From: Mikania micrantha
Lineage: Eukaryota; Streptophyta; Magnoliopsida; Asterales; Asteraceae
Reading direction: 5' to 3'
Length of the DNA: 64,000 bases
Assembly: GCA_009363875.1 (NCBI GenBank)
Contig: CM018695.1
Location: 16,898,755-16,962,754, forward strand
Shown: positions 56,161-64,000 of the stretch, piece by piece
Numbering within the stretch: position 1 is the first letter of the stretch
How the letters are laid out: every line of letters begins with the position of its first letter
Program-made: the position numbers and the translations under genes
The notes under the pieces: model-generated
What the model saw: only the letters and a program-made list of their open reading frames with translations
The model's database searches: none
What the model was told of the DNA's origin: nothing

Positions 56161-57070
56161 TTACTAATAGATGGAAACTTTCAAGGACATGAATGAATGA
56201 TCCATGATGTTTTAGGTGATTTTGGATCTAGATGGATAATTGTTGATGATATTTGGGTAATGGATGATGAACATTGTGATTGTTATGGTCAAGAAATGAG
56301 TATTTGGGGTTATTGCTATATTTAGTAACTTAAATGTCACAAAATCATGATAGAGGATGAAATAAGAACATGCATATGATTTAAATGACAATTTAAGGTT
56401 ATTGTTGATATTGTTAACAAGAAATTTGTTTAGATTTTTCAGTATGATGAAGATACGAGGTAGTTACTATATTTGGTAACTTTATTGTTGCAAATCGATA
56501 GTAGATTATTTTCTAGGTATTATGGGTATGTTTAAATGATTATTTGGAACTTATATGATGATTATTGAAATATTTGGTTGGTAAGAAATATTAGAATAAG
56601 TAGATTTGTCACATGTTTCTAAAAATAGAAACTTTTATGATAAACAACCTACTTATGTTGAGTGTGAATCATGCTATGATTGATTTTTGTTGTTAGTGAT
56701 TTTATGAACAGGTTTGCGTGGTTTGATTTTAGTAAAGTAAGGTAAATTACAAACTTGCTAGTAATAGTAACTTTGAATTGGGAATTTATGTGAAATGTTA
56801 TGACTTAACATGAATCATGTTGATAAATGACACAATGTGGCTTGTTATGGTTAAATGATTGTTATTGTGTGGTTCTTAATAATGAAGCATGTTAAACATA
56901 GGAACCTTCTATAAATAGAAACTTTTTAACAAAGAGTATGCTTAATTGACAACATGAAACGATATGCTATGTGATAACATTTTTTTATAGGATTTACAAG
57001 CATGATAGAATAATTAATAGAGTGATACATGTGAACCCGCCAAAAATGGAAACTTACTATAAATAGTAAC
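56161..57070. repeat. Degenerate tandem repeat of about 151 bp
   Basis: A box like AATAGAAACTTT or TAGTAACTTT recurs with its G at 56174, 56325, 56476, 56628, 56767, 56918 and 57066: steps of 151, 151, 152, 139, 151 and 148. A second box near offset 50-70 (e.g. TTTAAATGACAATTT, TTTAAATGATTATTT, GATAAATGACACAAT) keeps the same phase in units 2, 3 and 5. The array probably extends left of the Helitron (before 54331). Confidence 0.75.
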
Positions 57071-57369
57071 TTATCCTACGAACGTAACTAATGTGATTAC
57101 ACTCATCACACGACAATAAAAGCACGTTGAACAAACACTTAAACTCAACGAATCACCAACGGGTCGTTAAGACAAACACGGTTAACACGGTCAAACATGG
57201 TCGACACGACCAACACAACAACTCGGAGTTGTTTGGACACGAACATGGTCTAGTGAGACCAACACAAACACGAACATAATCGTGAACAACAACTCATAAC
57301 ACCTATGTGATATAGGTAACCGCTAAAGGCGAACAACAAATCGTTCACGCAAACACAACTACAGAAACT
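57071..57369. other. Remnant F body
   Basis: No gene. Short repeats of ACACGGTCAAACA, ACACGACCAACAC and AACACAAACACGAAC type. Part of the LTR-like fragment between the 151-bp array and the donor-like box. Confidence 0.4.
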
Positions 57370-57937
57370 CAGGTGAGTTTATAGCCCCACTTTTACTCTT
57401 TAACTGTTTTGTTAAACTTTGGGATGAGAATACTATGCAACTGTTTTATATGTATGACTGGTATGTTGTATAACAACTTTTTGAGTGTGCTTGTATCTCA
57501 ACAAAGTCCTCACATATCCTTACCGTTAGTTGTATAACAAATGAGTCATTATTATGTAGTACTACTGGGTCTAACAAACCCCGCTCGACGAGACTGGAGG
57601 TGACGACGGTGTAATATCGATCTATGCCGTAGTTTTGCGATAAACTCGGCGGAGGCGACTAACATTCTAGTTTCGGTAAGATGAACTTATACACCCGGGA
57701 CCGTAGGTCTACAACTTAACATATCCGGTATATATCTAGTTACTGTTTTAACTTACTTAAACCTGTGAACTCACCAACTTTAGGTTGGCACGTTTTAGCA
57801 TGTATTCTCAGGTAACTGATCGCACGAGAATGGTTCAAATGGGTCTCAGTAAAGCAAAGGCTTCTTTGTTTATCAGAGCTAGGCTTCTTTTGTTTATTTA
57901 AGCATTAACCACCTTTTGAGAATAGTTTATGGATTAT

Positions 57938-57951
57938 CTCCCTCTTTTTGG
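57938..57951 (-). other. Element G polypurine tract
   Basis: Minus strand CCAAAAAGAGGGAG, typical of SIRE-like copia elements. The TG start of an LTR is not visible just downstream, which supports loss of the 3' LTR. Confidence 0.6.
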
Positions 57952-57989
57952 CTTAATCAGCCAGTGGAGGAAGGGTAGTAGTAGTGAAG

Positions 57990-58760
57990 GTGGTTGAGAA
58001 GATTAGAAAACCTTCAAATGAAGGTGCCTGCATGGGGTTGGATTTGGATTACAGGACTAAAGATATCCGTTAATTCCATAATGTGAAGAACTGATCCATC
58101 CATCATTTTGTAGATGTCATCCGAATCCCTGACTAGAGAGTCAGTTTTATTATGACATGAGTCCATCTCAGAGATGTCATAAACCCCTTTTTCTTGGTTC
58201 TGGGGATTTCCTAGCCTTAGTTTTAAGAAAAACTTCATTGGCTGTTGCCATACAAGGAGTCTTATTGCCTAATCCATTCAAATGAAAAGCCATTGGATTT
58301 GCATATGAAATGGATGCTTCTGATATATGATCAGGAGGTCAAGATGGACTTGTCGACCGGATCTCATCCTCTTTTATAGGGTAGAGAAGTGTTGATGGAT
58401 AGTGGGGGGCCTTTTAGAAACAGAGTTGTCCCTGGGAGAAAGGACGACCAACTGAAAGTCAACTGACATTTCAATGGTTAGTTAGGGTTCCCTTAGGAAT
58501 ACAACATCATCCTGTGAAGAGGATGAATGAGGAGCAGGATGGGAAGAGATGCTTGATATATCTGTGAGGATGAAACAGATGTATCCATGTGTTCAGTGGG
58601 AACACAATCATGTTCAGGGATCTCATCTTCCTGAACAGATTCTTTTGGGTTTATTAGGCTTGGAGGGTTTGGGAGAAGTATTTTATGGCCAGTACCTAAT
58701 TTAGGTGTGGAAGAAGGGTGGATGTGGGTTTACTAAAGATGGGTGTTTCTTCAGTATCAT
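57990..58760 (-). pseudogene. Element G env-like slot: decayed coding remnant
   Basis: Minus-strand frames alternate between protein-like pieces: an acidic piece near 58556-58640 (ESVQEDEIPEHDCVPTEHMD), SEASISYANPMAFHLNG near 58310 to 58270 (the frame continues to about 58190), and YDISEMDSCHNKTDSLVRD in another frame near 58170 to 58110. Pieces line up after small frameshifts, so a real gene seems to have decayed here. No family recognised and no membrane span seen. It may be the SIRE env-like gene or a captured gene. Confidence 0.4.
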
Positions 58761-58899
58761 CCATCATTTTGAACATCAGTTAGTCAAGTCCGTCATAATA
58801 TTATGAAAATCAAAGAGACAAACTGAAGGCATAGCCGGAACTTATGAACATTTTGGATGATATACCAGGTTATCAAACAGATGTTATTTGAAATAGTTG
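58761..58899 (-). other. Element G, possible second exon and spacer
   Basis: In phase with the upstream ORF across the candidate intron (58901-59024), the minus strand stays open for about 36 codons from 58900. Low support. Confidence 0.25.
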
Positions 58900-59024
58900 C
58901 CTGTAAAGATCAAAAGGACTGACTTCTACATAATCAAGTTTTTCAGGTTAACCTAAAAAGTTCATGATTAAGTATGAAATTACAAAACTGAGTTAGAATA
59001 AGAGAGAGAGAGGTTGAGACTTAC

Positions 59025-59207
59025 ACATTTGGTCAAGAAGACATGTTCATGCACATCCGAAAAGTACAGACGAAGTTTTGTGAGGAATGAAGCCTGGTCC
59101 GAAGCCGTTACGCCATTATCATAAGCATGAAGCTTGCGACAAGGTAAGCATAAGTGCTTCGTGCCAGACGACATGCCTGACAATTTATCATCCGTAACCA
59201 TGAGCAT
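59025..59207 (-). CDS. Element G post-pol ORF, first exon candidate
   Basis: ATG at 59207 opens 61 codons (MLMVTDDKLSGMSSGTKHLC, then YFSDVHEHVFLTKC) up to a strong donor TGT|GTAAGT at 59024/59025. A candidate acceptor CTTTACAG lies at 58901-58908, giving a 124-base intron with a pyrimidine-rich start. Upstream in sense, ACTTAAACCCTATTCTTCC (about 59254-59272) looks like a transcript start. The unspliced frame runs on to 58980. No family recognised. Confidence 0.35.
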
Positions 59208-59722
59208 TACTTAGAGTCTTCAAGATGAAGAAGAGTTTCTTGAAAAACCAGAGGAAGAATAGGGTTTAAGTAGAATTATGGAGAAGAAAATGATAAATAA
59301 GGAAAGTAATCCGAGAAGATTATTGGTTAAAAGAAAATGGCGGTAATAATCTTCTTGAGCCGTGAGAGTCAGTATTGAGACTCGGGTCTATCAGAAAGAT
59401 TGACAACTGTCACATCAAATGCAAAGCTCAAGATTTTTATTGCAGAATCGGAAGAATCTTATTTTAGACACAAGTTAAATAAACTTATGAAAGTTATCGG
59501 AAGAAGAAAATAGAATAAGAGGATATCTTCGGAAGAAAAGACATCGGAAGGAGAGGAATGTAACAATGGAAAGTTTAAACATCAGATAGATATGAAGCAG
59601 TGATTATATTGCCACTGATCCTATCTGTGTATATAGATAATTACTGAAAGAAATCAAGAGTTCTTTATCAGTTGTTTATCCAATATCCATTGTTTGGATA
59701 AAAAAGTATCCTTTAATGTTTA
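59208..59722 (-). other. Element G spacer between pol and post-pol ORF
   Basis: No ORF. Four CTTCCGA words on the minus strand between about 59440 and 59560 resemble the Helitron cluster. The sense end (59208-59300) resembles a plant 5' leader (ACTTAAACCCTATTCTTCC), so a second promoter is possible. Confidence 0.4.
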
Positions 59723-60673
59723 TTAACTCATATTTATCATGCCCAGTTTTGCTACAAACTTAGAGAAAGTTGAGGAGTCTAAGGGCTTGGTAAATATGTC
59801 AGCTATTTGATCACTTGTAGAGACATGTTCTGGAACTATTAGTCCTTTTTCAAAACAGTCTCTAATGAAGTGATGCCTTATTTCAATGTGTTTGGTTTTA
59901 GAATGATAGACAGGATTTTTTATTATGTTTTTGGCAGCTTCGCTGTCTATCAGAAGAGGTGTTTTTAGTTCAGTTATTCCAAAATCTAGCAGTTGATATT
60001 GTAACCAAAGAATTTGGGCAGTGCAATGGGCTGCTGCAATGTATTCAGCTTCAGCAGTTGAATTTGACACTGATGTTTGCTTCTTGCTTTGCCATGACAG
60101 TAAGCAACCTGCAAAGAACTGACAACCTCCTGAAGTAGACTTTCTGGTGAGCGAGCAGCCAGCATAATCACTATCTGTAAAACCAACAAGCTTGCAAATT
60201 TGATTAGCAGGATACCAAATACCTAGTACAGGAGTACCTTTAAGATATCTGAGTATCCTTTTCACAAATGAAAGATGAGATTGTTTGGGAGCAGATTGAT
60301 ATCTTGCACAGACACATGTTGCATACATGATGTCTGGCCTTGATGCAGTAAGATACATCAGAGAACCAATCATGCACCGGTAGAGAGTTTGATCTACAGG
60401 TTCACCATTGTCATCTGAACATATGCCAGGACTTGTTGCCATGGGAGTAGAAATTATTTTGCAATCATTCATATCAAATTTATTAAGAAGATCTTTTACA
60501 TATTTAGATTGATGAATGAAAGTCCCGTGTGGGGTTTGTTTGACTTGAAGTCCTAAAAATGTTTTTAGTTCACTTAAAGCACTCATTTCAAACTTAGAAG
60601 ACATTAATTTAGAGAATTGTTCACACATGGACTGTTTTGTTGATCCAAAAATGATGTCATCAACATAAATTTA
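59723..60673 (-). pseudogene. pol: Element G RT C-terminal part and RNase H
   Basis: The frame carries the RT catalytic YVDD at 60656-60667, then IIFGSTKQSM, a copia RT end (FLGLQVKQTPHGTFIHQSKY) and RNase H (GFTDSDYAGCSLTRKSTSGG, SNSTAEAEYIAAAH, the DSEAA block). Stop at 59723. A one-base frameshift just upstream of YVDD (about 60668-60680) separates it from the rest of pol. Confidence 0.94.
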
Positions 60674-63038
60674 CTAACAAAAGTTCCTTATCTACCCTTT
60701 TTATGAACAAAGTCTTATCAATGGTTCCCCGTGAGAAATTATTAGAAAGAAGGAATTGAGAGAGAGTGTCATACCATGCTCTTGGAGCTTGTTTTAGGCC
60801 ATAAAGTGCTTTGTCTAGTTTGTACACCCAATCAGGATGATGAACATCATCAAATCCTGGTGGTTGACAAACATAGACTTCCTCTTTTATTGTCCCATAC
60901 AGGAAAGCACTCTTTATGTCCATCTGGTATACCTTTATGTTATGTGAGATGGCAAATGCTAGGAAGAGTCTAATGGCTTCCAATCTTGCCACAGGAGCAA
61001 AAGTCTCATCATAGTCAATACCTTCCTCTTGACAGTAACCTTGCACAACTAACCTGGCCTTATTTTTTATTATAATGCCTCGGTCATCTGTTTTATTTCT
61101 GAATACCCATCTAGTTCCGATGGGATATTTTCCATCGGGCAAGGGACATAAGGTCCAAACATTTTGCCTTTTGAACTGCAACAGTTCATCTTGCATTGCC
61201 TCTACCCAATTATTGTCTTTAAGAGCCTCCTGATATTTAGACGGCTCAATTTGGGATAGAAAGGCTGCATGAAGACAAAAGTTTGAAATCTGGCTTCTTG
61301 TTTGAACTCCTTTACTTAGATCACCTAAGATTTGTTCTAGAGGATGATTTTTGTTGAAAGGAATGATGTCCAAACAGTTATTTGAGGAGGCAGCATCAGA
61401 ATAAGATAAGTTTTCGATGGGGGTGAGAGAGTTTGGAATGTGATCAGGAACATCTATGGATGCATTATCCAAGACAGGAGATGGAGGAGTAGATGGTATA
61501 TCGTCTTGGTTTTGAGAATTTGCTTCTTGAGAATTTATTTGATAAGATGGAAAAGAAGTGAAGAACTTTGAAACAGAATCGTCCTCAATAGAAGATAGAT
61601 CTTCAGAAGTTTGACATGACTCTGATGAAGGAGAAGAAGAGGGGATGGAAGGGATGAATGAGAAGCTTTCAAGATCAAAAAGATCATCAGGTGCAGAAGG
61701 AAAGGATGAGGTTGATGCTAATTCATTGAATTTTACATCAATAGATTCCTCAATTATTTTTGTTCTGAGATTGAAAGCTCGATATGCTTTAGAAATCTGA
61801 GAATATCCAACAAAGTATCCAGAATCAACTTTAGCAGCAAATTTGGACAAAGAGTCTTTTGTATTTAGGATAAAACACGAACATCCAAAGACTTTGAAGA
61901 AGGAAATGAGAGGCTTTATTTTATACAGAATTTCATAGGCAGTCTTGTTATGTCTTTTTACAATGTGAACTCTGTTCAATACATAACAAGCAGTGTTTAC
62001 TGCCTCAGCCCAGAATGATAAAGGTAATCCTGAGTCTGCAAGCATGGTTCTTGCAGCTTCAATCAGTGTCATGTTCTTTCTTTCTACAACTCCATTTTGA
62101 GCAGGAGTTCTAGGAGCACTATATTGTCTAAGGATTCCTTTAGAAATACAAAATTTATCAAGAACTTGATTTTTGAATTCTGTGCCATTGTCACTCCTTA
62201 TCATTTTAACAGGAAGACTAAATTGTCTTTCAAGATGAGTGACAAGAGCAATTATTTTATCAGAAGTCTCATCTTTGCTGAAAAGGAAGAAGGTCCAGCA
62301 AAATCTTGAGTAATCATCTACAACAACTAGACAATATCTTTTTCTTGCCAAACTAGCTACCTTCACTGGACCAAACAGATCCATATGAAGCAGATTAAGA
62401 CAGTTAGTTGTTTTGGATTCCTCAATAGACTTATGTGAAGTTTTATGTTGCTTTCCCTTTAAGCAAGATTCACATTGACCTTCAAAATGAAATTCTTTAG
62501 AAGGCAATCCTCTTACTAGAGAAAGGGTTGAAAGCTTGTGAAGAGTTTGGTGATTAAGGTGACTGAGTCTCCTATGCCAGAGAGTGGTTTCAGAAGATGA
62601 TGCTTTGGCTATCAAACATGTAGGTGAAGATGTTTGAGAGTCAGTAGTCATATCTACAACATAGACATTTCCACGTCTTTTAGTCGTTAGCAAAGTGTGT
62701 TGATCAATCAAGACCTTTATTTTAGAGTTTATTTCTGGAGAAAGAATTTTGCAACCGTCTTTAGTGAAAAATGAATTAAAATTTTTGTCAGCCAGTTGAG
62801 AAACACTCAAGAGATTAAACTTGAGGTTTTCAACTAAGCTAACATCTTTAAATTTCAAATTTCCTCCTGAGACAGAACCGGATCCCACTATCCAACCTTT
62901 TGCATTATTTCCGAAAGAAACAGATCCACCATTATTTGGAATGAAGTCATTTAGAATGGATCTGCATCCAGTCATGTGCCTAGATCCTCCACTATCCACA
63001 TACCAGAGATGATTTTGGTTTGAAGAGGATTTCTGCAC
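60660..63038 (-). pseudogene. pol: Element G protease, integrase and RT
   Basis: Open for 792 codons. Protease WYVDSGGSRHMTG; pre-integrase zinc domain (LWHRRLSHLNH, CESCLKGKQ); integrase core with Asp in HMDLFGPV and IRSDNGTEF and Glu in GVVERKN; a Ser/Pro/Asp-rich spacer (about residues 440-560); RT with GTRWVFRNKTDD, QMDIKSAFLYG and ALYGLKQAPRAWY. It ends at TGA by frameshift before YVDD. Reading frame differs from gag, with a TAA between 63039 and 63084. Confidence 0.95.
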
Positions 63039-63084
63039 ATGAGAATTATGTACAAAAGATTAGACATGAGGTATTTTATTTTAT

Positions 63085-64000
63085 TTATTTGTTTGGTTTA
63101 TTTTGTTGTGTATCTTTCATCAATTTCTGCATCATTAACAGCAGTTGTTGCTGATTTTGTTGGAGAAGATTGATTTGAGAATCCACGGGAGAAGAGTTAG
63201 CACCATTATTAGAGCAAGAAACTGGGTTCACCGTAGAGTAAGGAGGTGGTGTTCCCAAAATGGAAGGTCTGGAGTTAGTTCTCAAGGAAGAGGGTAAGAT
63301 AGAGGAAGAATGAGGATGTGTCCCAACAGATTTGTTACTTGCTGTTCTTACTTTCTTCATCTTATTTGGGAGGTTCCCTTTAGATGAAGAAGTATGATCA
63401 GCTTTCAACTTATTAGCCTTTATCCTAGCTTTCTCCAAAGGTGTTTTTGTTCTGCAGTTTTCAGTAGCATGATTGTACTTAAAACATTTTAAGCAGGCTG
63501 GGGAAAGAGAGGAATAATTTGGGATGAAAGGTCTGTTTGCTTTCATTGTGGGATAAGGAGGATGAGGATGAGAAGGAGGAAACTGGATATTTATCATAGG
63601 TTCTTTTCCTTTATCAAGATTCGACTTGATATTAGAAGTGAATCCAGACTTTATTGTTTCTTCTGAACAAGGAGTAGGGCTCATATCAGGAGCAATCTCA
63701 CTTTGTTCTGAAGAGTTATTGTGTTGAACTGAGTTCAACTGAGATTTTTCTATTCTTGTCAGATTTGTATTAGTGGGATATACAAACTTAGAGAAATAGG
63801 TTGGCTGATACACCAACGAAGGTGTATCTTTTATTGAAGGAATTTCATCAGGAAGAAAGGTTGGTGAAACAGGTTCAGAAGTAGTTTCTTCCTTATTATT
63901 ATCAATGGGTGTATAATCATCTGGTTGAGCAGTATGATTATACCCAATTCCAAATCTTGCCTTGCTGTGAACTTGCTTTTGTAAAAGCATCTTGAATCCT
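63085..64000 (-). CDS. gag: Element G gag C-terminal part (continues off window)
   Basis: The frame is open from the window edge to TAA at 63085. It holds FGIGYNHTAQPDDYT, a long low-complexity Ser/Pro/Glu-rich stretch, a zinc knuckle CLKCFKYNHATENC (C-X2-C-X4-H-X4-C, near 63449-63490), a Lys-rich patch (KARIKANKLKAD) and a Gln-rich end. The capsid lies beyond the window. An ATG at 63990 is internal, not the start. Confidence 0.88.
   Translation of the reverse strand, partial: GFKMLLQKQVHSKARFGIGYNHTAQPDDYTPIDNNKEETTSEPVSPTFLPDEIPSIKDTPSLVYQPTYFSKFVYPTNTNLTRIEKSQLNSVQHNNSSEQSEIAPDMSPTPCSEETIKSGFTSNIKSNLDKGKEPMINIQFPPSHPHPPYPTMKANRPFIPNYSSLSPACLKCFKYNHATENCRTKTPLEKARIKANKLKADHTSSSKGNLPNKMKKVRTASNKSVGTHPHSSSILPSSLRTNSRPSILGTPPPYSTVNPVSCSNNGANSSPVDSQINLLQQNQQQLLLMMQKLMKDTQQNKPNK

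Larger units (their letters stand above)
53462..57870 (+). repeat. Remnant F: plus-strand Tekay-like LTR fragment hosting the Helitron
   Basis: Flank of element D without ORFs. In plus orientation it shows the Tekay LTR order also seen in C, D and E: GC-rich palindromes (arms CTTGGCG around GTA, 53791-53807; related copies at 53713-53728 and 53745-53761), TATAAAC (53860-53866), a C-rich leader, a repeat-rich body, donor-like CAG|GTGAGT (57370-57378) and CTCACC plus the U5 hairpin (57774-57788). The 5' end was cut by D and the 3' end is lost near 57870. The family assignment rests on this landmark order only. Confidence 0.6.
57938..64000 (-). mobile_element. Element G: SIRE-like Ty1/copia retrotransposon, right end outside window
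   Basis: Minus strand: gag (to the window edge), pol in copia order PR-IN-RT-RH, about 1.8 kb of decayed coding DNA in the place of the SIRE env-like gene, then a polypurine tract. No 3' LTR follows at the left; it is replaced by remnant F, so the element is truncated there. Assignment to SIRE/Maximus rests on pol phrases such as MLADSGLPLSFWAEA and SKAYRAFNLRT and the long post-pol region. Confidence 0.82.

Noticed and set aside
1..64000. Host protein, tRNA or rRNA genes
   Set aside because: I found no ORF or RNA gene that is not explained by retroelement proteins, LTRs, the Helitron or low-complexity DNA. The tRNA-like strings are short primer sites only.

Overview
This is a plant nuclear window with no host gene that I can support. 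Nearly every base belongs to LTR retrotransposons, most of them nested in one another, plus one Helitron. The families (Athila-type and Tekay-type Ty3/gypsy, SIRE-like Ty1/copia), the long LTRs (1.7-4.3 kb) and the tRNA-Asp and tRNA-Met primer sites indicate a large-genome eudicot. Asteraceae would fit, but nothing here proves it.

Layout. Element D (Tekay-type, minus strand) has its LTR at 50041-53461 and its gag at 35704-36301. Element A (Athila-type, plus strand, running off the left edge to 35703) lies in D gag. Element B (Athila-type, plus, 3459-27808, duplicated target AACTT) splits A inside the protease. Element C (Tekay-type, minus, 12294-21755, duplicated target TAAAG) splits B in a putative leader intron. 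Element E (Tekay-type, minus, 37367-49547, duplicated target CCGTC, most of pol deleted) splits the D leader. Right of D comes an LTR remnant F (53462 to about 57870, plus strand) with an old array of about 151-bp repeats interrupted by a Helitron (54332-56160). The right end is a SIRE-like copia element G (about 57938 to beyond 64000, minus).

All polyproteins are broken by a few stops or frameshifts, but the paired LTRs of A, B, C and E differ by only about 1 to 1.5% by eye, so the nest is young. C is nearly intact (one frameshift). E lacks protease, reverse transcriptase and RNase H yet has a clean target duplication, so it was probably moved by proteins from another copy.

The least expected content is non-coding. 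(1) A small hairpin sits at the same place near the U5 end of all four Tekay-type LTR families (C, D, E, F), with different arms that still pair. (2) A second, larger structured module with co-varying arms and a sense-strand TGCG loop occurs three times in the D leader, once in the E leader and once in the D LTR. (3) Palindromes of the form GCG-NNN-CGC cluster in LTR promoters and again upstream of the accessory genes of A and B. There they form a cassette of palindromes, C-rich leader, splice donor, AT-rich intron and acceptor at the ATG of a post-pol ORF ending in an acidic tail. (4) A and B share conserved non-coding blocks before the 3' LTR. (5) The SIRE-like element also shows a leader-like stretch, an ORF and a candidate intron in the env-like slot after pol.
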